Origin: Pseudoips prasinana
Lineage: Eukaryota > Arthropoda > Insecta > Lepidoptera > Nolidae
Reading direction: 5' to 3'
Assembly (NCBI GenBank): GCA_951640165.1
Contig: OX621242.1
Span: forward strand, 15,245,501-15,309,500
Length of the DNA: 64,000 nt
The notes under the pieces were generated by a model. The model was given only the letters and a program-made list of their open reading frames with translations. It had not been told where the DNA came from and did no database searches. Position 1 is the first letter of the stretch, and every line of letters begins with the position of its first letter. Positions 44,339-58,524 of this stretch are shown piece by piece. The position numbers and the translations under genes are program-made.

Positions 44339-46159
44339 TATGATATTTTTTTTTTATTGCTTTGCTTTCTCGTTTGCGATTAATACCCTAGCCCACGCCA
44401 GAGGCCTGTGTTGTGTTAGAAAACGGTTGGCTGGATTAGGTAAACGAAACATATAAACGGCGGTAGTGTATTATGGACTTTATAGAATGATAAAGGTATG
44501 TACAAATTACATAAACATGTACTTATATATAATTAAACACAAATAATACTAAGCTTTAAATAATATAAGATATATAATACATCTGCTCAAAAATATATAT
44601 ACCAGACAAAAGCGTGAGTTTGCCAAGCTCTACGTCAATTAGGCACGTGAGCACATACTATTCTATACCAACAATATTAATATTCAAAGTAAACTGAGCA
44701 TTTAGCTATGGAGACAAATTCTATGGCCTTGACTGACAAATCAAGGCTACTTGTTCTTGTTGAGATAGTTAATGCGTAAACCAGGATTACATAACTATTG
44801 ACTTCAGACATTGTGTAGTGACACGTGAATATCATTGTGTTTTATATATGTTCTTTCGAATAAAGGTCATTTAACAAGTCTAGTTGAATTAACTTAACAT
44901 ATCAACCTCCTAGAACCATCATCAAACGAAATAAAAAGTGTCTTCTAATTGCATTATAAATAGGACTACAAACACTCGCAAAATGTCAAAACTTTATGCT
45001 AATAAAAGCGTGTTCCAAGATGTGATTACAGAGTTACAATTTAAATTAAAAAGGCGTATTAAGCATCAAAGGTTTCAACCCTAAGTTAAACATTTTTAGG
45101 CTCATCACTGAGACAAACTCGCTTTTTAGGGTTTGTGTACCCATTACAAATTGATGGCTGTATGAAATTTTTATTAAATATGGAGGCCTAATCACGCGAC
45201 TCGAGCGGACTACAGACCGGCCGGCAACGTGTTCGCGCGTCCGACCTACATCCCCCCGCGCACACCCCGCAAAGTACAGTTACCAAGACCAGTTTTTATT
45301 TTACGCTCTTTAATACACGCGGTAGGTCACTTGAGGAAAGTGTTGGACGAATTTTGCTTTCAACAGATCAATCTATCATAATGATAATCTATAGAAAGTA
45401 ATAGTGTATCATTTATAGAATTAATTAACGATTGAATATTTATATAACAAAAACACACGTGTTAAGTCTTGTCTAGACTACATTTGACCGCGTAATGTAT
45501 GTAAATTGTAATATTGTATGTAACGCATGCTACGTCACTGCTACGCGCCATAGAGAAGACATCAACGTATGAACAGCTGCACAATATAAACAATTCATTA
45601 CTTGAAACCATGAAGTTCGTAGCATAGTAGTATTGTTTTCAACACGCTTGTGTTATCAAGTTCAAACTAAAGAAAGTGATGCCCAGTGTCACCCAGTTAT
45701 AGTCTATTTTGAATATTGTGAAATAAAGCATTGCGATGACAATATAGTAATATGGCATCATCGCTGGACTAAAGATAAAAACGGAAGCTTCAAACCTATC
45801 GAATAGGCAATCGGACAGTAAAAATAAATTAAAATCTAGAATTTAATTAGGTAGAAAGTTCATGGGATTATAAACCTCAATTTAAATATTATTCTGAAAT
45901 ATTTATGTTTATAAACCAACAAATGAAATCTAATATTTTTATTCTATCCTTTATGTCAAAGAAATACCAATCTTAACGACAGACATCCTATGTAAGTAAA
46001 AAATAAACTTTATTTGCCGTATTTTCAACTCGCATTTGACTATTGGCAGATCTACTGAATTGTTTGATATATGTTATCATATGTTTTCATTTGATTGCCA
46101 CACTAAAACTTTACAAAACCTTTAAATAATACCTTGCACAATATTATGTTGTTTATTTC

Positions 46160-46865
46160 CTCACGTATTATAAAATAAAATAAATAAAATAAAAAAGGTT
46201 TTTATTCACGTAGACTTTAAAAAAGCGCTTGTAAATAGTCAGAACATGTTTGTAGTAATATAGTTGTATACATTAGATATTATTTCTAGTAACATAGATA
46301 TTTAGGTACATCTTGTATGAAAACATTTATAAAATTTATTTTATTACAGAAATGATATTTAGCTAGCTCGTATCAAGTTATTGTCAAGAGATTATGTTTA
46401 ATTATCTAGTTTAAGTCTAATATTTTTACTACATATTGTCAATGGTTCTGTCTCTATTAAAGGTATTATTATTATGACGGACCTTGTGTTAATAACGACG
46501 GTCGCGCTTTAATGCTACCACCGGATCCAATGCGCCCCAACTGAGAAGACCCAGCGAAACAAACTCAGTGGGTTCATCTACTACCGGTTTCAACACGACC
46601 CAGTTGAGACGGTCCGGCGAAACATACTCAAGCGGGCATGAACACGGGATTTGGTCCAATTAGAGTAATTATTTAGTAGGCAAACACAATATATGCTCGA
46701 TCGGTTGTCTGAATGCTTATTATTTTAGATTATATTTAGGTATACAAAAGAAAAACTTCGAAACAATAACATTATTCATTTTGAGACAGAGTCAATAATT
46801 TTAAATTAAGTATATGATAGCAATCATTTACAGATAGTTCACGTAACACAGCAGATCAGTCATGT
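46160..46865 (-). mobile_element. LINE 3' UTR and tail
   Basis: Continues the truncated LINE to its 3' end (…TTTTTTAAAGTCTACGTGAATAAA… on the minus strand, then a TTTTATTTTATT tail). Related 3' UTR copies occur at about 1695-2033 (plus strand) and 34080-34400 (minus strand). Within it, CAACTGAGAAGACCCAGCG and CAGTTGAGACGGTCCGGCG (about 46540-46640) form a diverged direct repeat with AACAAACTCAG(T)GGG endings. Confidence 0.8.
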
Positions 46866-47888
46866 CTATATGGCTACAAGATCTCCAGCGAGCAATGTGC
46901 AGGTAGGAAGTGAGAGCCAGACGTCTTTGTCATCGATGTACTCTTTAGTGGTGTAATAACCCCTAGCCATAAGTATACGTTTAATATGTGTTTTAAAACT
47001 TGTGTCAGGCAGATCAGTAATTTGAGTAGGAAGCTTGTTATAAAACCTAATACAATTTCCTAAAAATGATTTATTAGTTTTGCTTACTCTAAAGCCTGGC
47101 ATGGCTAGTTTGTTTTTATTCCTAGTATTTATATTATGCAGTTCACTTTTCTGTTTATAATTATGAATATTTTTTCTAACAAACATTATATTCTGATATA
47201 TATATTCCGATGGCACAGTAAGTATATTTATTTCTTTAAACAAATTTCGCAAAGAATCGCGACTACCTAAACCATAAATGGCTCTGACTGCTCTTTTCTG
47301 CAATACAAAAATAGTACCTATTTCAGCCGCCGAACCCCACAGCAGAATGCCATACGACATAATGCTATGAAAGTACGCGAAATACACTAATCTAGCAGTT
47401 TGTTCATCTGACAATTGCCTTATTTTCCAGACAGCATAGGAAGCCGAACTTAATTTACCTGCTAACTTTTCAATCTGAGGACCCCATTGCAATTTTGAAT
47501 CAAGCGTCAATCCTAAAAATACGGTCGATGGGACTAGATCTAATATTTTCGCATTAAGTGCAACTGTTGGTACAATTTGAGTCACATTCGGCAATGAGAA
47601 CCTGATGCATTTAGTTTTCCCTGCATTTAACAAGAGATTATTTGCCGAAAACCATTCTGATATAAAGCTGAGTGTTTTATTATGCTTAATAAGATCTTTA
47701 TCCTTTCTATTTACTTTAAATATGAGCGAAGTATCATCAGCGAACAAAACTATGTCTGATACTTTCTCTACCAGATAAGGGAGATCATTTATATAAACTA
47801 GAAATAAAAATGGGCCCAATATAGATCCTTGGGGCACCCCCATTTTCACAGGATGACGTGCCGAAGTGGCACCGCCTATCGAAACCAT
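46866..47888 (-). CDS. LINE reverse transcriptase, 5'-truncated ORF
   Basis: C-terminal part of a non-LTR retrotransposon reverse transcriptase, 340 codons open to the stop. It has MGVPQGSILGPFLFLVYINDLP (RT domain 4 region), the catalytic FADDTS box, the LLLNAGKTKC segment and FLGLTLDSKLQWG (domains 6-7), followed by the thumb and a C-terminal tail with many basic residues. The finger domains and the endonuclease are missing: a TAA lies three codons before the apparent ATG and no RT motif can be read upstream, so the ATG is only the first in-frame Met of a 5'-truncated copy. Motif style suggests the jockey/CR1 group. The remaining frame has no stop, so the copy is fairly young. Confidence 0.9.
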   Translation of the reverse strand: MVSIGGATSARHPVKMGVPQGSILGPFLFLVYINDLPYLVEKVSDIVLFADDTSLIFKVNRKDKDLIKHNKTLSFISEWFSANNLLLNAGKTKCIRFSLPNVTQIVPTVALNAKILDLVPSTVFLGLTLDSKLQWGPQIEKLAGKLSSASYAVWKIRQLSDEQTARLVYFAYFHSIMSYGILLWGSAAEIGTIFVLQKRAVRAIYGLGSRDSLRNLFKEINILTVPSEYIYQNIMFVRKNIHNYKQKSELHNINTRNKNKLAMPGFRVSKTNKSFLGNCIRFYNKLPTQITDLPDTSFKTHIKRILMARGYYTTKEYIDDKDVWLSLPTCTLLAGDLVAI

Positions 47889-49684
47889 TATTAATTAGTT
47901 TGTTGTTTTCCTGTGTATATATATCCAATGCGGTTCAATTTTATGAGATTCTTAAAACTTCCTCGATCCCCTATTTTCTAAGTATTTGAAATGTGATACA
48001 TATTTTATGTATAAAACTTACCGATCTTAATTATATCCGATGAAGGATAGGACACCTCATAAAGGACTAACTACATATGGTAAATCTTGCACAACTATAA
48101 AAGTAGTAACTTTGAATTTGCACCCATTCTTATTCTTTAAAGATATTGAGGGAAATAAAATAAATGTCAAATTTATATTTTTCTTCGCCCATATTGGGAT
48201 TAGTGACCCCACATGCTTCTTTCGAATGTCAGATACATTCGGCTTGCTCATAATTAAGGGAATAGACTAGACAATATTTTAAAGAATTGTAGATACTCTC
48301 TAAGTTTCGTTTCAATAGATTAGTCTCTAAAAATAATCGTTTCACTCAATAATTCAACAAACTAAAAGTAACTAATGAAATATTTTATCTTAAAAAAATC
48401 ATTATGTACTTAATTTGTTGTATTGAGTGAAACGATATTTTTTTATTCCTTTCCGTCAATAAGCTTCTTTTGTGTAGACGTATGCAACCTTGTTATACCA
48501 TTTAAGATAATAGTATATATATACTTACATACAGCATAAAAAATAGCCATCACAAAATAAACACTGAAATGAGTTGTTCACTACTAACTTATTACAATAA
48601 GACATTGACAAATGTACAAGTTTATGTAAAAAATATGAAAATTGAACGAATAAATCAACATAAGCATCCGACGCCCATACATCTCAGCATCTTTACATTG
48701 AGTAATTTAACATGGAACGAATTTCTTACAACACCTTATATGGGGAAATTTCTTGACACAAACATGATGAATAAAACAAAAGAAAAAATACAATAATTGC
48801 ATAAATTACCCCGACCTTATAAAGAATTTGAGGGTATAAAAATTAACAAAACACTTTTTACTTCAATGTCGACTTAACTTAATGTAAAGATGATGAAGAA
48901 ATTCATTCGCCAGTTAACTATCTACTATAGTTGAATGACTTTTAAAAGTCTTGAACCCGGAAGACGCTACATTTCATTAAACTTGACATTACTAAAGAAA
49001 AGGGCAGTTCCTGAATAATTAATACCTGATTTAAACTTAAAAGAAAATTTCGGAGTACTCACAATAAGTTTTAAAGTCATCAATAATGCTCATATTTTAT
49101 CACTATCATTATTTAATGTCATGATAAATTTCATTATTATTTACAATGAAGGCTAATAGGTGCTCACAACGACCTTAACTTTTATTTTTCATTGAAGACT
49201 TGCATGCATTTCATCAAAGATATTGAGTTGTCTAATGTTAAGTACTGAGGGATTCATTAAACGCTAAATTTAAAATAAAGACTCTTGCGCCAAATTTAAT
49301 TCTCTCAATCCCATACACTCTACAATATACTAAAACACTATTTAGCGTTAAACTGAAGTTTGTAATTTCAGGGTAGCTAATTTTATCAGTTTACGGTGAC
49401 CAAGTTTTCTATTCTAACCTTCACACGAGGGAGAAAATGTATCTACGTAGTAACCTTTAGATTCACGAGACAGAGCTAATGTTTTAGACTTGGACCACTG
49501 ATAACTTCTTGCACAATTGAATAGCTAATTAATCAATTGACCCCAAAACGAGATTTTATAAGTAGATTTAACATTTATACAAAAGCAACGCAGATTATCT
49601 TGGATACGATACTATTAAGGAGAAAAAGTACTAAGGCATAGCAGTGAAACCTACTGCCTCGTTAGTTTAGAGAGTGTCGTGTTT

Positions 49685-49925
49685 TGACTGGCCTGTAATT
49701 GACCCTGAGTGCTACACCAGGGGGTCGTGAGTTTTATCCCCACCGAGAACAAATCTTGGTATGATGAGCAGGATTATTTATTCTGTGTCTGGGTAATTTA
49801 TCTCTAATATGGATATGGTTAGAAAAAAAGAAGTATGTTTATCAGACGTCTGATTTCCATAGTACAGGCTTTGCCTAGTTTGGGATAAGATTGCAGTGAG
49901 TTACTCAGCCCAAGATTTTTATTAT
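49685..49925 (+). repeat. tRNA-derived SINE, family 1, diverged
   Basis: TGACTGGCCTGTAATTGACC, B-box region GTCGTGAGTTTTATCCCC, then TATCTCTAATATGG and the tail TAGTTTGGGATAAGATTGCA. More diverged than the other copies. Confidence 0.75.
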
Positions 49926-51124
49926 TTGTTAATTTATTCATAACGTAATATAGTGATTTCCAGGGTTCAATTGAGATTGGGGTGAAGAAGGCTATTTTGG
50001 GACATTTTTGACTCAGAAAAAACCGAGGTAGCAAAGTATAGTCGAGTCAGGAAGTTAGCGGTGCTCATTGCCTGTGGTTTGGAAGCAACAAAGGCCTACA
50101 ATCCCGAAAGGCTAATAATACCGTATATGTAATTAAACGGTTATAAATGTTTAAAATTACCCGATAAAATATTAGTTACAGCGTAAGGAAATAAAAAAAT
50201 TATTCACTTCGTGAAGACAAATAAATAGAGACCGCGATATTGCGACACAATTATACTAACGTAAAGCTACAATTTACAAGCACGATACAGTATTGATCAG
50301 CACTGCGTCTATTAAAATGAATAAATATATTTCTGACTTAGCAAGTTCGAAACCACTACTACTCGTATTAAGTCACAACATCAGTTATTACTTAAGTTTA
50401 GCGAAATGTTGCAATACGCACAAGATGTCATCCATCTTGGTTTTTTATTTCACTTTCCGTTTGAATGCTAAGCAGTTTTTACTGCTACTTTAAGCGGCCA
50501 CATGGCTCGATATTTCGGAATGATGCTGCAAGATTGAAGTGCTCGCCATTGCCACCTGTCGTTAGCCTCTTTTCCGACAAAAGTACGCAAATACATAATA
50601 GTTTTAACTGCTGTCATAGTCATTTATCATTATTTTATATAGGCATAAGTGAGAAATGTTTGAAAGAAGACTATGAAATCGTACAGTTGCAATCACATTA
50701 TTAAAAATACGAATCTTAAGTCTCAACATTTATTTTCGCGTTATAATAAACATGATTTTAGTAATATTCATTTAAGACTTAAGGAATAATTTTATGCATA
50801 TCACAAAAAAGTCTGTGTTTAAACCTTACTATGGTAGACATATTACCTACAGTTCAAACAAAGACTATGTGATACGTCGAAAGATTTCGTCGAATCGCGG
50901 AGCCATTGCTTTTAGTTAAGTATGTAGTTAAAACGATTCATTAGGTAGGTTAGCACTCGAAATTCTGTGATCAGCGGATATGAATGTAAGGATGGAATAG
51001 AATATAAATCTATATCAAGTTGTCTGTTATGCATATGTTCACGCCAAATATACTGGAGAGACTTATTTGTCCTTTGCTACAAATATGAATGCCGACGCCG
51101 AGTGTTTACCGGCCCAGAAAACAT

Positions 51125-51350
51125 AACAGAACCACTGCATACCGTCCCGTGGGTATCGTAAAAGGCGACTAAGGAATACATCAAATAGTCCGGCAGTAGT
51201 GCCTCATGTGTACAACTACTACCTAACTGCGGTCGCCAACTCGCATGTCAAGAGCGTTGACTAAGGCTACACCCTCCAAAAGGCATAGTTGTACAAACAT
51301 TTCGGGGAGGCCTATGTCCAGCAGTGGATGATATCAGACTGCTGGTGAGA
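51125..51350 (+). repeat. Non-LTR repeat tail (CCAGCAGTGG type)
   Basis: CATACCGTCCCGTGGGTATC, GTAAAAGGCGACTAAGG, ACTGCGGTCGCCAACTCGCA and GGGGAGGCCTATGTCCAGCA then GTGGATG. Related to the reverse-oriented copies at 55315 and 58525. Confidence 0.68.
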
Positions 51351-52475
51351 TAAATATGAATTAAAGACCTACAAACTAGTAAAGATGTATCAGGATGTAG
51401 GTGTATATTTAAAAAAAGTTATGATAAAATTTCAGTTTGCAAAAAATCCTAGGCCAATGGGGTATCGATACACAAGATTACATAAAATAAATAAAACAAA
51501 TAATTAATTTTACAATTCGTGCCTCAAGGCATGACTGGTGCCTAGAAAAAATCTTGATAATAATAAAAGGGCCTTTGAAGTCCATATGTATCTTAAATGT
51601 TTCGCTGAAAATCTCAAAGCGACTGTGGCTTGTTGTCGTAAGTGAAAGGTTGGCGTTCAATTTAATTAACAAGGTCTCCAACTTTTTTCTTTGTCGATTT
51701 ACTCTACCATACTTAATTAATTAAAATAACAAATATTCCACCAAATTTTAGCGTGAAAACCCATTTCCATAACAACAATTGGATGGTTGGATTACGATCT
51801 GACCATTGCTATTTTATCAGGTTTTTTTAAACGTTTGCTTCTTCTTCAATTCAACTTCACATAAGGTCGTATAATGGTCGTATAGTATACCGTAATGGGA
51901 AACTTTGGGTATTTTTATACCTATTTATAGGCAATACTCCGGGTGTAGTGCCTATAAAACTTTTCCCAATAAATTCGAACTGTGAACTATTCTTGGCACG
52001 ATCAAGACAGGAGTAATTTGTTATTTTGTACATTCAGTACACGTTTGCTAAATAAATATTAACTTGAGTATTCATTCTCAGAATTGTAACTAAAGCTTGT
52101 AGCTGCACAAATCCCACATATTTCGTATATAAACTACTGAGCAAAAAATTATGAATACTGGCACTTTTTCACCTTCTGATTCGGTTATCGATTACCATCA
52201 ATACCGCCGCATTATGATTTAATTCTAAGGTGTGTGTTACGTGAGCCACGATCATCAGAGTAAACTTTATTGCTTGATAAATGACGTCGGACCACCGGAC
52301 CACAGCGCTGCGGTGAAAGCGACCACACGTGTCCTTCCGATACCACAAAATCTAACGTCGATGAACTCATACATTTTATTAGAAAGCATAACACAATAAT
52401 TGAACAATTTTAAGCTTTAAGCTCTTGGATTTAGAATTTTAGGCGGATTGACAAAAAAATGATGGGAACTACTTA

Positions 52476-52698
52476 TGACGGGCCGTTTGGCGTGGTTATT
52501 AGATACTTGCCTTTCACGCCGTAGGTCGTGGGTTCGATTCCCACCCAGGACAGATATTTGTGTGCATGAACATGTCTGTTTGTCCTGAGCTTGGGGGTAA
52601 TTATATATAAAGTAGAATATGTAGTATATAAGTTATCCGGTTTCCAGTACAAGCTCTGCTTAGTTTGGGATCAGAGGCCATATGTGAATATTGTTATT
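52476..52698 (+). repeat. tRNA-derived SINE, family 1
   Basis: TTTGGCGTGGTTATTAGATA, GGTCGTGGGTTCGATTCCC, TTTGTGTGCATGAACATGTC and the tail TAGTTTGGGATCAGAGGCC. Close to the copy at 13455. Confidence 0.82.
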
Positions 52699-55314
52699 AT
52701 TGGTATTAAATCCTGCAACTATTAATACACGTGGTAGTAGATGACGCAATTTAGATAAAATTATATAAAAGTCGATAAAAAACCAATCAGACGCATGGTT
52801 GCATCATTCGCAAATCTCGCACGAGATCAAACCAGGTGGTAAGGCGAGCCATTGAAATGATGGGGCCAACTACTGAATTTCATATAGCCTACTAATGTCA
52901 CATAGGTACTTCTAAAAATTTGTCTGCCGTTTTGGTATGTGCTATTTTATAAAATATTTTACATGAATTCCGAGCGCGTACGCTCCGCATTTAAACTCGT
53001 CATTCCATAGAGCAGCAGACAAGGTGAACAATAAAGGCCCGCGACATATTCTGAACAATGGTTGCAGATACGATAGGAATCGAAAATTCGCTCCTGACGT
53101 TATTCAGGATTCCCTGCTATTGTCGGACAACACTATACAATACGCTTCTTTTATAGAGCAAGAATATATAAACGTTTGTAACTGACCGCCACTCCACCGG
53201 TCGATGACCGAAAAAGATTATTCGTCGCTTAAACATGATTACATCATAATCGAATAGTTCCTACATTAATAAAACAAACAGATTATTTCAGATTTTGCCC
53301 ACGTTACGGCATTGTCAATATTCTACATCCGTGCAGAGCAACGTGGACATAAATTAGATAAAATACAAACAGGCGCGCCCTGTTACCATGATACCATGTT
53401 TACACAAAACGTATGTACATATACGTATATGGTAAGTTCAGACGGCACTTACAAAGCCAACATTTTAATGTTTAAATTATATAACTCAAATACAGGTTAT
53501 TAGATCTCAAAGTCGTATTAGCTAACTGACAACATCCGTCACCAAGATACTCTTAGCCCGAGAGATAACAATAACCGAGAGTATGAATGAACCTTTTCTT
53601 GGGTACAATATTTACTTACTTTGTGAGTTACAAGCCTTTCATAAATAGTTACTCTGTTAAGGTCAAACCACAATGTACATAAAAGCCCAGCGCAGACTGT
53701 AACCGCTTGTTACTAGTTAGGTATAGATTGATAAATGGAATATTCAATCTGAAAATAGCTGAAGATGTACAGTTATTGAAATTAGAAATTAACATTTCTG
53801 GAACGAAGTTCCTTATCGCGCGTTGCGAAAGGGGGCTAGACGGAAAAAATTACGACGAAAAGATGTAACGACACTTTTTGCTTTTTTTTTATTACTAAAA
53901 TTGAGCCTACTGATTAAGTTTGTATTAAATTATATTTGTTAATAACAAAAAAACATATGATTATAACTTAAAAAGAAAAAAAATATATTACAATTCCTTC
54001 ACTAATTAATCGAAAGGAACTTTGTCCCATCCGGGTGTCCCTTGACACCTCTCAAGTTTTTTTATTATAATATCACAAAGTTTACTACAGTAAACAATAC
54101 GTAATAATTTGTCAATTTTATGAAAATAATTCTCACTAGTTTTTAATTGGATATTATATAAAGCTTACCAATCATAGATTAAATTAGATTTTACATTTAA
54201 TTAGGGTATGTAGTGACAAAACTTCTAATTTAGAACAAGATATTTCATAGTCAATCAACTCTTGAACCATAAATCACAATAATGAAATCAATTATAAAAT
54301 AAAATGTATAAATAAAAGGCCAAGGTGGGGCCGACCCAAATTGCACAACTTACGTGTGTAATGGGACATACAGGCATCGTGAGCCATTAGTTGAAGTACA
54401 ACTAAACCATTAAATGCATTTTCGATTCATAAAACGTTTCACACTGAAGATTACGCCGCCGGAAGATTTGATCGCAGGACATAGGCATTTTATTCGTGAA
54501 GGCCGAACGCAAACACAAGCTGCGTACAAGTAGTGATAATAAGATAAGCGACGTATAGACAATAGAGTGAACACATTTACTACCCATATGCTAATCTAGA
54601 TCAATGAAAAAGAACAAAAAGCTTTGTTCTGCTAGACTAATCACTATTCCAATCACAAAGAATACCTCTTGGGACATCTATTATGTTTAGACAAAACCTA
54701 CGCAGTATTAAACACGGGTCTTTAAATAATGTTTTTTTTTTTTAATACAAGTCTTATTATAACGTCATGGGATGAAATCGAAAGTCAATCCTAATATTGG
54801 CGTTGTAGTCTCGTGTGTGACAATACTTACGAAAATTACCTTGACCAATCTAACAGTCATAATAGCTTTAACAAATATATTCATTTAAAGAGGGAAATAT
54901 TTCACAATGGTCGTGTGTGTTATAAACGTCACTTGGCCCCTGCGGCTTCTGTTTATATTCATTCAATACTCGTCACTCTACTTTAAAACCTATTCTATTT
55001 AGTTAAACATTACCTAAGAGAGGTAGTCTATAGCATTTTTTGGCTCTATGAACAGCCGACTGAGAGAGGATCTCCACCGGACAGTATACACATTATTATG
55101 TATATAAATATCCAGGTCGTAAGTATGGTCGCCAAAGCTCAGAAGGGAAGGTAGAATATTTCACCAAGTCTTCATAACATTTCGTAATGAACTGCTTCAT
55201 GAAATTTGTTTGTAAACTACGGTAAAATAAATAAAAGGCAGAAATACAATGTTATTCACATTAGTGAGATAAATTAAATGTTGGTAACGTTTAGTACTCA
55301 ACCGTTTGAATCAA

Positions 55315-55520
55315 CATCAGACTGATATCGTCTACTGCTGGACATAAACCTCCTCCAAAAGTTTTTATAATGTTGCCATTACCCCCTCCAGGGTTTGCGC
55401 TAGTCACCGCGCTTGTAATATCAGTTGGCAACCGCAATTAGATGGTGGTTAGTACACAGGTGGCGCTGCTGATCGACTATTTGGTGCAGTTTGGTGGTCT
55501 TCTTCTACTCTGGGCCGGAA
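55315..55520 (-). repeat. Non-LTR repeat tail (CCAGCAGTGG type)
   Basis: Plus-strand text CATCAGACTGATATCGTC, TACTGCTGGACATAAACCTC and TTGGCAACCGCAATTAGATG shows an inverted copy of the family at 51125. Confidence 0.63.
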
Positions 55521-57141
55521 ACCAAACGACCGTTTGAAGAACGCGGTAAAAGTCCCACTTACAAGTCTAACTTAAAATCAGCGTTACGTTCTGTTACTTT
55601 GTACAAAGTTTTTAATAATTACGGTCCAACGACCAAATTGTTTGTTCAGAATCTTTATTTATCTTAAATCACAGCAAACATAAAAGCTATTGAAAAACGG
55701 TAAAAGGTAGAATTCTTCGCCAAATCTTTAATCTCCACTTTGCCTACAAAAATATATCTAAAATATTTGGACGACCTTATCTGCTTACTCACATTTGCAG
55801 TCCCATCTATAATCTGACCGCGCGCCTAGGTGCCTAACCATGACCGATGCGGTGAGGGCAACTGTCTGTGAGCGCCTCTTTCTATAAGTCTGAGGGTTTA
55901 AAGCTATACTCAACTTTCCTTAAAATCTAGTTAAGCAGTCATGAAATAACACATCATAACATATTTCACTTTTAATTAACATCATAATCAAACATTTACC
56001 AATAGTAATAAGACTTTTTGTATACTACAATGATGTTTAGAAATAAAGTTCTCTACAACGTCGATACCGGCTTTTCTTTCGAAGGTGACGCGGCCGCGCG
56101 TACTTTCTCCGATCACCTTAAGGCCGAGCACCGGGTGTACAGGTCACCGGCGACCTCACTACTATGTGTATAGTAAACACTAACTTAAACTCTCTCGACC
56201 GTTCATTCATAAAGAGAAAGAAGTAAGATCTTGTAGGTATAACCGCGAGTTATTTAGTTATCTTGATTGTATCGTCCGTTGTGTTACGGACTAATTCCCA
56301 CAGATGGCAGTAATGCTCAGGGCAACAACACTTACTTTTTATAACGTATAAATGACAGCGTAACGAAAACTTATACCAGGAATTTACTAATTGCTAAAAT
56401 TTCCTACGAAATCCACTTGATGAGGTACCCTAGTTACAGGTAACCTAACTGCTTCATCGGACAATAAAGGCAAATGGGGACTCAGGCTATCTATGAAAAT
56501 AAAACTACCAACTACTAGCTAAGTAGCCCTCGCCAGAGCGTGCCCTATGAAGTTTTCAGACTATATTCAAGAATGGCTGAAGCATTTACTGATAGACTTC
56601 ACAATTAGCTTCAGGATTTAAAAGGACAAATAACAATATTAAATTAAAAAGCAATTTATAAAGCATTAAATTTAAAAACGGGACCCTGCAATTTCATATT
56701 GAAACTTGAACTGAGTTGCAAGTCCTCGTTACGCTGTTCTTTACACCCAGTAAGTTGGAAATGTAAAGTAGGTTAGACCGAAAACGGGTTTAAATAAGTG
56801 TGTCTCAAAGAATCGGGTCATTGATCTAATTATGATAAAATCTATTTTATGTAGCTCGCTTGAATATTGATTTAATAATGTAGGTAAAGTCCTTATGTAA
56901 GACTTTCCGTTAGATACTATTATCATAGTAATGGTATATAGTAGTTAAGTCATAGAACTAAGTAGGAAGCGAACCTATGCATAACGCTTGCTTCGATATT
57001 ACGGAGGGACTGAGACATGCATGACACACAGAAACCTTCACAGGGTTTAGGAAACATAGTATTTATTAATTGTTTTGAGTATTGCATTTTAAAATAATTT
57101 CGGGCTTTTGATTAATTTAACTTTTAATTAAGTTCGTTAAT

Positions 57142-57337
57142 TGCACGTGTGGTGCAGCAGCTAAGACAGTCGCCTCGACGCTTCGTTTCACGGGTATGAG
57201 TCCCGCGCCAGACAACTATTTGTGTGACCCATAAATGGTTGTTCTCGAGCCTGGATGTAATTTGTGTCCGTCTATTATATGTTTGTAAAGTACCCCGCGA
57301 CACAGAGATTAGATTCCCTAGTGCGGGCGTTGTCTAC
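57142..57337 (+). repeat. tRNA-derived SINE, family 2
   Basis: Full copy: GCACGTGTGGTGCAGCAGC, TTCACGGGTATGAGTCCCG, AACTATTTGTGTGACCCATA, GTACCCCGCGACACAGAG and GTGCGGGCGTTGTC. Confidence 0.82.
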
Positions 57338-58524
57338 TACTATACGGAAGTTTTCAACGTAAGTTTTTAATTAAAACTGTGTTTATGGTTTGCGGATGTC
57401 AAATAACTCCTGTCTCAATTGATTTGTCTAGAACGCCAAGATTAATATTTGTAGAGTTACTATGTAATTCCAGTATTTAAGAGCAAATTAAATAACATGT
57501 CATGGGAGTCTCCTTGGAAATGGAAATGAGTCTTTACCTCAGAGGGATCTAAGCAAATTAATATATCATACTTTTTTTATATGAATAAATTTCAACAATT
57601 TAATCGTTACGTAACAATTTTTCCCAGTATAATAGAACCTAATTAGATTTGTCAGTCTAATCTAATACGGTTAATTGCAATATAATTACTACATCAGTAT
57701 AAATTTCATTATTTTTTATTGGATAAACTTATTTGCTCCTAGCATTACTAATGTCATAATAGAAAATATAATTGTCTATCAAAATGTAATTTTTCTTTAT
57801 GCTCTGGCAACAGAATCATTCAAGCTGTCTAATAGGCAACTGGCATAGCTTGACGACTGTGGTCTAACGAGTGCAACCTAGATCGTCAGCCTAACATGGT
57901 CCTCCGAAGCACGAAGATTCTCATAATATTAACCACTTAAGCGGTCACCCATCTATACATCGATTGAGCACTCGCCTAGGTACTTAACCTCGCCGATTAC
58001 TTACGGACCGATGAGAGCAACGGCCTAGGAGTGTCATTCCGTTAATTAGGTATTATATTTAATGACACGAATTTTAAAACGTGACTTATTAAATTATTAC
58101 AAGCGGGTCATACTAAAACCAGCTTTCTAAGAACGTTAAAAACGAAATTGAAAATGACGAACGTATATCCGAAGTTCAATATTTGCACAACAAATGGGTA
58201 AATTATGTGTGCCGAGTTAAGGCTTAAACTAATATTGCTAAAGACACGGCGTGTTTAATTTTTTTTGCTCTTATGACAATCCTCTAACTATACTAGGCTT
58301 ACTAAACGATACTAAAACCATAAAAGATTGAGCATTGAATCCTAATGTCATTTTAATTGTAATTGTCTGTGTGTTTTCACTCAATCACCCAAAAACGGAT
58401 GAACGGATGTGGTTACAATTTGGAATGAAGACAGTTTAAACCTTGATTAATCACAGCCTACAATAAATTGCCAAACTATGGTTACCCCGTAGAACATCAT
58501 AGTAGACATCGATAGTTTGTGATG

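Noticed and set aside
47886..47888. ATG as genuine start of the LINE ORF
   Set aside because: It falls inside the RT domain just before the PQGS motif, so it is only the first in-frame Met of a truncated copy.
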